Shown piece by piece: positions 1 through 7,407 of a DNA stretch of 9,951 nt (position 1 is its first letter; each line of letters opens with the position of its first letter). Below the pieces are notes generated by a model. The model saw nothing but the letters and a program-made list of their open reading frames with translations. It was not told the DNA's origin and ran no database searches. The DNA comes from Quisquiliibacterium sp. GTDB lineage: Bacteria; Pseudomonadota; Gammaproteobacteria; Burkholderiales; Burkholderiaceae_E. The DNA lies in the NCBI GenBank assembly GCA_023257915.1, contig JALRBB010000218.1, positions 1 through 9,951 of the forward strand, read 5' to 3'. The position numbers were made by a program, and so were the translations under genes.

Positions 1-1086
1 GCGATCATCGCCAGCGAACTCAACGAGCAGCACCGCGTCCGGCTCGCCGATCAGTGCCGCGTCGATGGTCGGTCGGAACACCGGGTTGGCGCGCGACAAC
101 TCGATCATTGTGCGATCGACCAACTCCACCGCGGTCGGACCCAGCTTGACGATGTGCTGCGCGCTTTCCATCGCCGCATGAAAGCTCGGAAAGTTGACCA
201 CGCCGAGCACCTTAGCGCGCGGCAGCGGGGAGAGCTTCAGGTGCAAGCGGCGAAAGTACGCGAGCGTGCCTTCGGAGCCGACCAGCAGGTGCGCAAGGTT
301 CACCGATCCATCCGGCATGTACGGCCGTTCGGATTGCGGATGGAAAACGTCCAGGTTGTAGCCGCCGACCCGGCGCATCACGCGCGGCCAGACGCGTTCG
401 ATTTCATCGCGCTCGCGGGCGGCGATTTCGTGCAATCCGGCCACCAGCTTGCCGCTTCGCCCCGAGGACATCGGCCGGCTCGCGTTCGCGCCAAAAGGTC
501 CGAAGTACTCCTGCGTGCCGTCAGCCAGAATCGCATCGATTCCGAGCACGTTGTGCACCATGTTGCCGTAGGCAATCGAGCGCGAACCGCAGGAGTTGTT
601 GCCAGCCATGCCACCGAGCGTGGCCTGCGCCGAGGTCGAGACGTCGACCGGATACCACAGTCCATGCGGCTTGAGCCAGGCATTCAGGTGATCGAGCACG
701 ATGCCAGGCTGCACCTCGACGGTAGCCGCCTGCTTGTCGAATGCGATTACCGAGTTCAGGTGTTTGCTGTTATCGATGACCAGCGCTTCCCCGACAGTCT
801 GGCCGCACTGGCTGGTGCCGCCACCGCGAGGCAGGATCGGCACGCGCATCTCGCGCGCCAGTTCGATCGTGGCGATCACGTCGGCCTCATCAGCCGGCAC
901 GACAACACCGACCGGCTCGACCTGATAGATCGAGGCGTCGGTCGCGTAGCGCGCACGGGAGAACTTGTCGAACATCACCTCGCCACGCAACACACGGCGC
1001 AGGCGCTGCGCGATCCGGCTGCCGCTGCTGGAACGGGACTCGGCGAACCGAAGCGGAGCTGCGGTCGCGCTGCTGGTTTCAGACAT
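1..1086 (-). CDS. FAD-linked 2-hydroxyacid oxidase (GlcD/D-lactate dehydrogenase-like), 3' end cut by window edge
   Basis: The visible 362 residues form an FAD-binding domain of the PCMH/FAD_binding_4 type, found in glycolate oxidase GlcD, D-lactate dehydrogenases and the large YdiJ-like oxidases. Seen directly: PRGGGTSQCGQ at residues 86-96 and TLGGMAGNNSCGSRS at 156-170, the two glycine-rich FAD contacts, then a SEGTLAYF motif beginning the substrate-domain region. Such enzymes oxidise a 2-hydroxyacid to a 2-oxoacid and pass electrons to a quinone or Fe-S partner. The start is ATG at 1086, preceded on the minus strand by GGAG five bases upstream; the TAA stop of the GntR gene lies inside that spacer, so the two genes are probably translationally coupled. 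The frame is open at base 1, so a C-terminal 4Fe-4S domain (as in YdiJ) or separate GlcE/GlcF subunits cannot be judged. The substrate is not determined; glycolate or D-lactate are candidates from the neighbouring glyoxylate-type aminotransferase. Confidence 0.9.
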   Translation of the reverse strand, partial: MSETSSATAAPLRFAESRSSSGSRIAQRLRRVLRGEVMFDKFSRARYATDASIYQVEPVGVVVPADEADVIATIELAREMRVPILPRGGGTSQCGQTVGEALVIDNSKHLNSVIAFDKQAATVEVQPGIVLDHLNAWLKPHGLWYPVDVSTSAQATLGGMAGNNSCGSRSIAYGNMVHNVLGIDAILADGTQEYFGPFGANASRPMSSGRSGKLVAGLHEIAARERDEIERVWPRVMRRVGGYNLDVFHPQSERPYMPDGSVNLAHLLVGSEGTLAYFRRLHLKLSPLPRAKVLGVVNFPSFHAAMESAQHIVKLGPTAVELVDRTMIELSRANPVFRPTIDAALIGEPDAVLLVEFAGDDR

Positions 1087-1088
1087 GA

Positions 1089-1856
1089 TTACTCCGTTGA
1101 TTCGTTGGGACGTCGCGAACGTGACCCGGCGCTACCGCGAACGGCATTTGCGCTAGAAGAGCCGGCGCGCAATTCGTCCAGGACCGCATCGCGCTTGTTG
1201 CGCAGGTGCTGCTCCAGCACAGCGCGCAGTGCAGCGGCATCACCACGGGCCAGCGCCTCGACCATCACTCCATGCTCGGCGACCGCCGCGTCCCACTTGG
1301 CCTGATTGAAGTTGGATCGAAACCGAAGGTTCTGGATGCGCAGATTGACGCTGTCATAGGTTTCGGCCAGAACCGGGTTCCGTGCGCAACGGTTGATCGC
1401 CTCGTGGATGGCGCGGTTGTGCCGGTAGTACGCGGGCAAGTCGCGCCGCGCATGCGCAGCAAGCATCTCGAAGTGCAGCGCCCGGATCTCGTCGACCTCA
1501 GCCGCGGTGCGGCGCATCGCGGCCAGTTCACCGGAGAGACCTTCGAGGGCGGTCATCACCTCGAACAAATTCGCAACGTCCTCGAGCGACAACGCACAAA
1601 CAATGGCGCCGCGGTTCGGATGCAGTTCGAGCAAACGCTCGGCGGCGAGCACCTTGAAGGCCTCGCGCAGGGGCGTGCGCGATACCTGCAACTGTTCACA
1701 CAGCACACGCTCGTTCAGACGAGCTCCAGGCTCCAGAACGCCTTCGGTAATCAGTTCGCGCAGCCGATCGGCCACCTCCTCATGCAGGGGCCGACGCGCG
1801 ATCGGCGTCGTCGACCGGAAGGCTGGTGCGATGCTCAAGGACGGATCAGTTTGCAT
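1089..1856 (-). CDS. GntR-family transcriptional regulator, FCD (FadR) subfamily
   Basis: With the ATG at 1856 the product is 255 residues, usual for FCD regulators. A winged helix-turn-helix spans about residues 23-88; the HTH core CEQLQVSRTPLREAFKVL and wing ERLLELHPNRGAIV are typical GntR. The all-helical FCD ligand domain follows at about 91-225. Of its usual metal/ligand positions, H150, H194 and H216 are present, while the commonly Asp position in D-x-x-x-H is Asn (N146). The frame is open upstream to a GTG at 1937 (282 residues), with another ATG at 1910, but none of these starts has a clear ribosome site; 1856 fits family length best. It lies directly before the FAD oxidase (two-base gap) and diverges from the aminotransferase-TRAP operon, so it probably controls both and itself. 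GlcC, the E. coli glycolate regulator, is from the same subfamily. The C-terminal tail is Ser/Arg-rich and appears unstructured. The ligand is unknown. Confidence 0.9.
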   Translation of the reverse strand: MQTDPSLSIAPAFRSTTPIARRPLHEEVADRLRELITEGVLEPGARLNERVLCEQLQVSRTPLREAFKVLAAERLLELHPNRGAIVCALSLEDVANLFEVMTALEGLSGELAAMRRTAAEVDEIRALHFEMLAAHARRDLPAYYRHNRAIHEAINRCARNPVLAETYDSVNLRIQNLRFRSNFNQAKWDAAVAEHGVMVEALARGDAAALRAVLEQHLRNKRDAVLDELRAGSSSANAVRGSAGSRSRRPNESTE

Positions 1857-1860
1857 GCAA
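1851..1860. promoter_or_regulatory. Probable GntR operator, site 1 (TTGCATGCAA)
   Basis: This is a perfect 10-base palindrome in front of, and overlapping, the preferred GntR start codon (1854-1856). It matches a TTGYATRCAA pattern with site 2, whose centre is 54 bases away, close to five helical turns. FCD-type GntR regulators commonly bind short AT-rich palindromes in their own divergent promoter region. The site is seen directly; binding by the adjacent regulator is inferred. Confidence 0.5.
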
Positions 1861-1902
1861 TCGGCGAAAGACACGCCATCAAAGAGGGTTGCATCGCCCA
1901 AG

Positions 1903-1916
1903 TTTTGCATACAAAA
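1903..1916. promoter_or_regulatory. Probable GntR operator, site 2 (TTTTGCATACAAAA)
   Basis: The 14-base inverted repeat has perfect TTTTG/CAAAA arms around CATA and lies in the middle of the divergent gntR/aminotransferase region. Its core TTGCATACAA (1905-1914) differs from site 1 by one base. A loose plus-strand promoter could overlap it (TTGCAT at 1889-1894 and TACAAA at 1910-1915, spacer only 15), so binding here would be expected to block transcription. No convincing consensus promoter is visible in the region. Confidence 0.5.
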
Positions 1917-1953
1917 TGCGAAAAAACAACCAAACACTCAACCGGAGCCACTG

Positions 1954-3174
1954 ATGAAACTGGCCAATGGTCTCGCCCTGAACTCCCACGCCAGCGGCAG
2001 ACATTTCCTGCAGATCCCCGGGCCGAGCAATGTGCCGGACCGGATCCTGCGCGCGATGGACAACGCGACGATCGACCATCGCGGCCCGGAGTTCCAGGAG
2101 CTCGGACGCTCGGTGCTCAGCGGCATGCGCAAAATTTTCCAGACCTCGGGCCCGGTTGTGATCTATCCGTCCTCGGGCACCGGAGCCTGGGAGGCAGCAC
2201 TGGTCAATACCTTGTCGCCCGGCGACACGGTGCTGATGTGCGAGACCGGACAATTCGCGACGCTGTGGCACAAGATCGCGTCGCGACTCGGCCTGAATGT
2301 CGAATTCATTCCCGGTGACTGGCGTCACGGCGCAGATGCGACCGAGATCGAGGCCCGGTTACGTGCCGATTCAGCGCACCGCTTCAAGGCGGTCTGCGTC
2401 GTGCACAACGAAACCTCGACCGGCGTCACCAGTCGGATCCCGCTCGTCCGGCAAGCGATGGACCGTGCTGGTCATCCGGCGCTGCTGATGGTCGATACGA
2501 TTTCGGGCCTCGCATCGGCCGACTACCGGCATGACGAATGGGGCGTGGACGTCTCGGTATCCGGTTCGCAGAAAGGCCTGATGCTGCCGCCGGGCATCTC
2601 GTTCAACGCGATCAGCGAAAAAGCCCTTGCCGCCTCCAAGGACGCGAAGATGCCGCGCTCGTACTGGGACTGGAGCGAGATGCTCGGCCCGAACGCGAAC
2701 GGCTTCTTTCCGTACACACCGGCAACCACCCTGCTCTACGGCTTGCACGAGGCACTCGCGATGCTGTTCGAGGAGGGCTTGCCGCAGGTGTTCGCGCGCC
2801 ACCAGCGCTTTGCTGCAGCTACCCGCGCGGCAGCCAACGCCTGGGGGCTGGAGATTCTGTGCGCGAACCCCGAGGAATACAGCCCGGTACTGACCACGAT
2901 CATGATGCCTGACGGTCACAACGCCGATGCGTTGCGCAAGATTGCCCATGAGCGCTTCAACATGTCGCTGGGGCAAGGTCTGGGCAAGGTGGCGGGCAAG
3001 GTGTTCCGCATCGGACATCTGGGCGACTTCAATGATCTGTCACTGATCGGCACCCTGGGCGGCGTCGAGATGAGCCTGGCGATCGCAGGCGTGCCGTTCA
3101 ATGCTGGTGGCGTGCAGGCAGCGATCAGGTATCTTGCCGACTCCGCCGTACCTCTTTCGAGCTTTTCGGCCTGA
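1954..3174 (+). CDS. Class V PLP aminotransferase, serine/alanine-glyoxylate type
   Basis: The 406-residue product has the layout of the serine-glyoxylate/alanine-glyoxylate aminotransferase family, which moves an amino group from serine, alanine or a related amino acid to glyoxylate, giving glycine. Visible landmarks: LQIPGPSNVP at 19-28, DHRGPEF at 41-47, the phosphate-binding SSGTGAWE at 73-80, HNETSTG at 151-157, the pyridine-binding Asp D181 in VDTISG, the Schiff-base lysine K207 in SGSQKGLMLPPG, and a carboxylate-binding Arg candidate R352 in FRIGHLGD. The ATG at 1954 has GGAG six bases upstream (1944-1947); an upstream extension of the open frame lies antisense to gntR and is not coding. 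It is the first gene of the operon with dctPQM and diverges from the regulator. Aspartate-glyoxylate transaminase (BhcA) and 2-aminoethylphosphonate transaminase are relatives, but no other genes of those pathways are visible, so the amino donor remains open. Confidence 0.88.
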   Translation: MKLANGLALNSHASGRHFLQIPGPSNVPDRILRAMDNATIDHRGPEFQELGRSVLSGMRKIFQTSGPVVIYPSSGTGAWEAALVNTLSPGDTVLMCETGQFATLWHKIASRLGLNVEFIPGDWRHGADATEIEARLRADSAHRFKAVCVVHNETSTGVTSRIPLVRQAMDRAGHPALLMVDTISGLASADYRHDEWGVDVSVSGSQKGLMLPPGISFNAISEKALAASKDAKMPRSYWDWSEMLGPNANGFFPYTPATTLLYGLHEALAMLFEEGLPQVFARHQRFAAATRAAANAWGLEILCANPEEYSPVLTTIMMPDGHNADALRKIAHERFNMSLGQGLGKVAGKVFRIGHLGDFNDLSLIGTLGGVEMSLAIAGVPFNAGGVQAAIRYLADSAVPLSSFSA

Positions 3175-3205
3175 TACAAACCGGGCCCAGCCAACAAAAC
3201 CAACC

Positions 3206-3211
3206 GAGGAG
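3206..3211 (+). promoter_or_regulatory. Strong ribosome binding site for dctP
   Basis: GAGGAG lies seven bases before the ATG at 3219. It is the strongest Shine-Dalgarno match in the operon, consistent with the periplasmic binding protein being made in excess over the membrane subunits. Confidence 0.7.
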
Positions 3212-3218
3212 ACAAGCG

Positions 3219-4229
3219 ATGAAAACCAGCCACAAGCAATCCGTTTCGTTCACCCGCCGCGCCACCCTCGCGGCCTGCGCCCTGGCTGCAAGCGCCTGGC
3301 TGCCAAGCGTTCATGCCCAGACAACGGAGATCAAGTTCGGTCACGTCGGCGAACCCGGCTCGCTGTTCCAGATGGTCTCCGATGACTTTGCCAAGCGTGC
3401 CAACGCGAAGCTCGCCGGCAAAGCCAAGGTCGTCGTGTACGGCTCGAGCCAGCTCGGCGGCGACAAGGAGATGCTGCAAAAGCTCAAGCTCGGCACACTA
3501 GACCTGTCGCTCCCGTCGACCGTGATGAGCAGCGAAGCGGCTGAATTCGGACTCTTCGAAATGCCGTATCTGGTCAAGGACCGCAAGCACATGGCGGCCA
3601 TCGAAAAGGAAATCGTCTGGCCAAAGCTCGCGCCCGCAGCCAAGGCGAAGGGCCTGCAGCTGGTCTCGGTGTGGGAGAACGGTTATCGCCACCTGACCAA
3701 CAATGTGCGTCCGATCGACAAGCCGGCTGATCTCGGCGGCATCAAGCTTCGTACACCGAAGGGCGAGTGGCGTGTCCGGATGTTCAAGGCGTACGGTGCG
3801 AACCCGAGCCCGATGAAATTTTCAGAGCTGTTCACCGCGCTGCAGACCGGCGTGATGGACGGACAGGAAAACCCGCTGACGCAGATCTACAGCTCCAAAC
3901 TCTACGAAGTCCAGAAATATCTTTCGCTGTCGGGCCATGTCTACTCGCCGGCCTATCTGGTAGCAGGCGCGAAGAAATGGGAAAAACTGCCGGCCGACGT
4001 CCGTTCGGCGCTTGAGAGCTCGGCGCGCGAAACGCAGGCCTTCGTATACGAGACCGCGGCGCGACTCGAAGGAGAGTTGCTCGGCAAGATCAAAGCCAGC
4101 GGCATTAAGGTCAACGAGGTCGACAAGGCCGCATTTATCGCCGCGAGCAAATCGATTTACGAGACCTTCGGCAAGGAAGTCAAAGGCGGCCAGGAGATGG
4201 TCGACCGCGCGATGGCTCTGGCTCGATGA
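3219..4229 (+). CDS. dctP: TRAP transporter substrate-binding protein DctP
   Basis: This 336-residue periplasmic protein captures a small organic acid and delivers it to the DctQM membrane permease. The N-terminus is a signal peptide: FTRRATL at 11-17, a hydrophobic stretch, then a likely cleavage after VHA (residue 33). The paired arginines resemble a twin-arginine motif, although the following hydrophobic part would also suit Sec. The mature part opens with EIKFGHVGEPGSLFQ, typical of DctP. The conserved Arg that forms a salt bridge with the substrate carboxylate in this family is R178 in IKLRTP, followed by the usual ELFTALQTGVMDGQENP block. It begins 44 bases after the aminotransferase and ends 21 bases before dctQ. 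The family transports C4-dicarboxylates, keto acids, lactate, sialic acid and others, so the sequence alone does not fix the ligand. Confidence 0.95.
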   Translation: MKTSHKQSVSFTRRATLAACALAASAWLPSVHAQTTEIKFGHVGEPGSLFQMVSDDFAKRANAKLAGKAKVVVYGSSQLGGDKEMLQKLKLGTLDLSLPSTVMSSEAAEFGLFEMPYLVKDRKHMAAIEKEIVWPKLAPAAKAKGLQLVSVWENGYRHLTNNVRPIDKPADLGGIKLRTPKGEWRVRMFKAYGANPSPMKFSELFTALQTGVMDGQENPLTQIYSSKLYEVQKYLSLSGHVYSPAYLVAGAKKWEKLPADVRSALESSARETQAFVYETAARLEGELLGKIKASGIKVNEVDKAAFIAASKSIYETFGKEVKGGQEMVDRAMALAR

Positions 4230-4250
4230 ACTGACGCCCCGAGGCCGACA

Positions 4251-4772
4251 ATGCGTAGCTTCCGCAGTTTCTACGAGCGATCGCTCGAGTGGCTCGTGAT
4301 CGCACTGATGACAGTGCTTGCGATCGAGGTGGTGATCGGCGTGGTATTCCGCTCATTCGGTGCCGCGCTGGTCTGGTATGACGAAGTTGCCTCGATCCTG
4401 CTGGCCTGGCTGACGTTCTATGGGTCTGCGCTAGCCTCGGCAAAACGCGCTCACATCAGCTGCCCGGAACTGGTCGCAATGATGCCGCCGCTGCCGCGCA
4501 CTGTGGTCACGATCGCGGTCGAAGTGCTGGTCATCGGATTCTTCGCATTGATCGGCTGGCTGGGCTGGCAGGTGCTCGAAGTGCTTGAGACCGACTTCCT
4601 GATCAGCCTGCCCCAGGTCTCGGTGATGTACGTACAGTCGGTGATCCCCATCTCAGCCGTGCTGATCATCCTGGCCGAGCTGCTGACCTTCGGCGATACG
4701 ATGGTCTGGGCGCGATCGAACCACGCCGGCGGCGCCACGGCCGAGTCCGCCGCGCGCGAAGCCTCGCACTGA
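4251..4772 (+). CDS. dctQ: TRAP transporter small permease subunit DctQ
   Basis: The 173-residue product has four predicted membrane helices at about residues 13-34, 46-65, 84-106 and 125-147, the usual DctQ topology. The family motif is visible as VWYDEVASILLAWLTFYG (41-58) followed by a basic-His segment AKRAH (64-68). DctQ scaffolds the large DctM subunit in the inner membrane. The ATG at 4251 has GAGG six bases upstream (4241-4244). It sits between dctP and dctM with 21- and 16-base gaps, so all three are surely co-transcribed. The C-terminal tail is Ala/Glu-rich and soluble. Confidence 0.93.
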   Translation: MRSFRSFYERSLEWLVIALMTVLAIEVVIGVVFRSFGAALVWYDEVASILLAWLTFYGSALASAKRAHISCPELVAMMPPLPRTVVTIAVEVLVIGFFALIGWLGWQVLEVLETDFLISLPQVSVMYVQSVIPISAVLIILAELLTFGDTMVWARSNHAGGATAESAAREASH

Positions 4773-4788
4773 CCCGACGGAGACTTCC

Positions 4789-6072
4789 ATGGAAATGCTC
4801 GCCCTGTTCGGGTTCGTGCTGGGGCTCGTGGTTCTGAATGTCCCGATCGCGGTGGCGCTGGGTATTGTCGCGGTCTGCGCGGTCTGGCTGGTGCAGGGTA
4901 GCGACGCGCTTCTGAATATGCCGCTGGAGCTGTACAACGCGGCGACCAACTTCCCGCTGCTCGCGATCCCGCTGTTCATTCTGGCTGGCGCAATCATGAA
5001 TGCGTCCGGAATCTCGTCGCGCCTGATTGCGTTTGCGACCGCGTTGCTTGGATTCATCCGCGGCGGATTGGCGATGGTATCGATCGGTGCCTCGCTGTTC
5101 TTTGCCGAGATCTCCGGTTCGGCTGTCGCCGATGTCGCAGCGCTCGGCTCGATCACAATCCCGGCGATGAAAAAGAAGGGCTACCCGGCCCCGCTCGCGG
5201 CGGCGGTGATGTCTTCATCGGCAACCCTCGCGGTCATCATCCCGCCGTCGATCCCGATGATCCTGTACGCGGTGATGGCCGAAGCGTCGGTCGTTCAGAT
5301 GTTCGTGGCCGGCATCGTGCCGGGAATCATCGGTGGACTCGGCCTGATGGCTATGGCCTATTACTTCGCGCGCAAGTACAACCTGCCCACCGAACAGGCG
5401 TTTCGCTGGTCCGAGGTACGCCGTACCGCGCGCGAGGCGATGTGGGCGTTCATGCTGCCGCTGATCATCCTGGGTGGCATCTTCGGCGGCATCGTCACCG
5501 CAACCGAAGGCGCTGCGCTGGCCGTGGTCGCCGCACTGGTGGTCGGGCTGCTGATCTATCGCGAGCTCGACCTGAAGCACCTGAAGGAAGCGATGCTCGA
5601 GGGAGGCATCCAGACCGCGGTGGTGATGCTGTTGGTTGCCACCTCGGCACTGCTCGGGCTGTACCTGACCGAGGTGCAGGCGCCGCAAAAACTCGCGCAG
5701 ATGGTCACCGAGTTCACGTCGAACAAATGGGTGATCCTGATGCTGCTGAATGTGTTTTTCTTGCTGATCGGCTGCTTCCTGCACTCAGCCGCGGCGATCA
5801 TCCTGGTGATTCCGATCGTGATGCCGCTGGTGCGCGCTGCCGGTATCGACCCGGTGCACTTCGGACTGATTGTGACGATCAACCTGGGCATTGGCCAACA
5901 GACACCGCCGGTGGCCAGCGTGCTGATGGTGGCCTGCTCAATCGCCAAGGAAAGTGTCTGGTCTGTGTCGCGCACCAATATCTATTTCATTGGCGTGCTG
6001 TTCGCGGTGCTGATGCTGGTCACCTACGTGCCGGTCACCTCGCTGGGTCTGGTCGAATTGTTCTATCGCTAA
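4789..6072 (+). CDS. dctM: TRAP transporter large permease subunit DctM
   Basis: The 427-residue product is full length for DctM, the sodium-coupled transport subunit of TRAP carriers, and is almost entirely hydrophobic with about eleven to twelve membrane segments. Family signatures visible are FAEISGSAVADVAALGSI (105-122), IIPPSIPMILYA (150-161) and, in the second inverted half, NLGIGQQTPPVAS (365-377). The P-P motifs mark the two re-entrant hairpins around the substrate and sodium sites. The ATG at 4789 has GGAG six bases before it (4779-4782). It closes the operon; the next gene begins 128 bases later with its own possible promoter. Confidence 0.95.
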   Translation: MEMLALFGFVLGLVVLNVPIAVALGIVAVCAVWLVQGSDALLNMPLELYNAATNFPLLAIPLFILAGAIMNASGISSRLIAFATALLGFIRGGLAMVSIGASLFFAEISGSAVADVAALGSITIPAMKKKGYPAPLAAAVMSSSATLAVIIPPSIPMILYAVMAEASVVQMFVAGIVPGIIGGLGLMAMAYYFARKYNLPTEQAFRWSEVRRTAREAMWAFMLPLIILGGIFGGIVTATEGAALAVVAALVVGLLIYRELDLKHLKEAMLEGGIQTAVVMLLVATSALLGLYLTEVQAPQKLAQMVTEFTSNKWVILMLLNVFFLLIGCFLHSAAAIILVIPIVMPLVRAAGIDPVHFGLIVTINLGIGQQTPPVASVLMVACSIAKESVWSVSRTNIYFIGVLFAVLMLVTYVPVTSLGLVELFYR

Positions 6073-6135
6073 GCTGCGCCGATGTTGCCTGCATCGATAC
6101 CGGGCCATCGCACACTGAGCTGATCCGTCAGCCAG

Positions 6136-6173
6136 CGGGCGGGCGCCGCGGCTAGACCTCCGCCCGGTAGAAT
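6136..6173 (+). promoter_or_regulatory. Hairpin and possible -10 element before the class I aminotransferase
   Basis: In the 128-base gap after dctM, CGGGCGG (6136-6142) can pair with CCGCCCG (6160-6166) around a 17-base loop. It is followed at once by TAGAAT (6168-6173), one base from a sigma-70 -10 box, 27 bases before the ATG at 6201. No good -35 is visible, and there is no T-run that would make the hairpin an intrinsic terminator. Confidence 0.3.
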
Positions 6174-6200
6174 CCACGCACCTCACCGGATGGACTTCTG

Positions 6201-7370
6201 ATGACCCTGCCCGCACTTGCGCGACGCACCGCGCAGATCAGCCCGTTTCTTGTCATGGAACTGCTCGCGCGGGCCAAGGCACTCGAAATGGCCGGCAAGC
6301 CCGTGTTGCACATGAGTATCGGAGAGCCAGACTTCACGGCTCCGGAGCCGGTGGTGCAGGCACTGGAACAGGCGGTACGCAGCGGCCAGACGCAGTACAC
6401 CGCAGCGACCGGCATCGAACCGCTGCGTCGCGCGATCGCGGAGCACTACCAACGCGACTATCGGGTTCAGGTCGATCCGTCACGAATCGTTGTCACCGCA
6501 GGCGCCTCAGCGGCTTTGACTCTGGCCTGCTGCGCGCTTGTGAACCCGGGAGACCGGGTGCTGATGACCGACCCGAGCTATCCGTGCAACCGACACTTTG
6601 TCGCATCCTATGATGGCGTCGCCGAACTGGTTCCGGTAGGTCCGCAGACGCGCTTTCAGATGACCCGCGCGCTGCTCGAGCAGCACTGGCACGCTGGCGT
6701 CAAGGGAACCCTGCTCGCCTCGCCAGCAAACCCGACCGGCACCTCGATTCCGTTCGACGAACTCGCGGGGATCGTCGATGCCTGCCGCAAACGTAACGGA
6801 TTCACGATCGTCGACGAGATCTACCTAGGACTGAGCTACGACGGATCACCGCGCTCGGCGCTCGAACTCGGCGAGGACCTGATCGTCACGAACAGCTTCT
6901 CGAAGTATTTCCACATGACCGGCTGGCGGCTCGGCTGGCTCGTGGTACCGCAGGCTTATGCACGCGACTTCGAGAAGCTGTCGCAAAACCTGTACATCTG
7001 CGCGTCGGCACTTGCCCAGCAGGCGGCGGTCGCCTGTTTCACGCCCGAGGCCATGTCAATCTACGAAGCCAGGCGCCAGGAATTCCGGCGTCGCCGGGAC
7101 TACATCGTGCCCGCCCTGCGCCGCATCGGCCTGGACGTTCCAGTCACCCCGGATGGTGCGTTCTATGTGTATATCGACTGCAGTCGCTTCAGCAACGACA
7201 GCGGCGCGTTCGCCGACGAACTGCTCGAGCGCACCTACGTGTCGCTGGTGCCGGGTGCCGACTTCGGCAGTCATGAGGCGAAGCGCTACCTGCGGCTGTC
7301 GTATGCAACCCCGCTAGAGAAATTGCAGGAAGCGGTCGATCGTCTCGAGAAGTACCTCGCGGCCCGCTAG
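6201..7370 (+). CDS. Class I/II PLP-dependent aminotransferase (AspC-like)
   Basis: The 389-residue product is a fold-type I aminotransferase close in pattern to bacterial aspartate/aromatic/methionine aminotransferases. Active-site residues can be placed: the N-terminal SIGEPDF (39-45), phosphate-binding GASAAL (101-106), the ring-stacking region DPSYPCN (124-130), N177 in ANPTGT, D205 and Y208 in VDEIY, the Schiff-base lysine K235 in SFSKYFHMTGWRLGW, and the substrate carboxylate Arg R365 in YLRLSYA. All key residues are intact, so the enzyme should be active, exchanging an amino group between an amino acid and a 2-oxoacid in the cytoplasm. It follows dctM in the same direction but with a 128-base gap, so it may be an independent unit. 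Which amino acid it uses cannot be read from the sequence. Confidence 0.92.
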   Translation: MTLPALARRTAQISPFLVMELLARAKALEMAGKPVLHMSIGEPDFTAPEPVVQALEQAVRSGQTQYTAATGIEPLRRAIAEHYQRDYRVQVDPSRIVVTAGASAALTLACCALVNPGDRVLMTDPSYPCNRHFVASYDGVAELVPVGPQTRFQMTRALLEQHWHAGVKGTLLASPANPTGTSIPFDELAGIVDACRKRNGFTIVDEIYLGLSYDGSPRSALELGEDLIVTNSFSKYFHMTGWRLGWLVVPQAYARDFEKLSQNLYICASALAQQAAVACFTPEAMSIYEARRQEFRRRRDYIVPALRRIGLDVPVTPDGAFYVYIDCSRFSNDSGAFADELLERTYVSLVPGADFGSHEAKRYLRLSYATPLEKLQEAVDRLEKYLAAR

Positions 7371-7407
7371 CGCGCGCCGGTCCGCTACCGACCCCGGGGG
7401 AACCTGG

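Noticed and set aside
154..1305. Long plus-strand open frame (383 residues)
   Set aside because: It is antisense to the FAD oxidase and the end of gntR, is Arg/His/Ala-rich with no recognisable domain, and is a by-product of GC-rich codon use.
1954..3174. Beta-hydroxyaspartate cycle or aminoethylphosphonate pathway locus
   Set aside because: The aminotransferase is of the right broad family, but none of the partner genes (dehydratase, aldolase and iminosuccinate reductase, or phosphonate hydrolase) is in the window.
5215..5784. Minus-strand open frame of 189 residues opposite dctM
   Set aside because: It is Gln/His/Asp-rich low-complexity sequence typical of the reverse complement of a hydrophobic membrane gene, with no ribosome site or domain.
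6080..6096. CGATG/CATCG hairpin just after dctM as a terminator
   Set aside because: The stem is only five base pairs and no T-run follows.
7371..7407. Bidirectional terminator between the convergent aminotransferase and transglycosylase genes
   Set aside because: CGGT/ACCG (7378-7381 with 7387-7390) is a four-pair stem, and there is no T-run on either strand.
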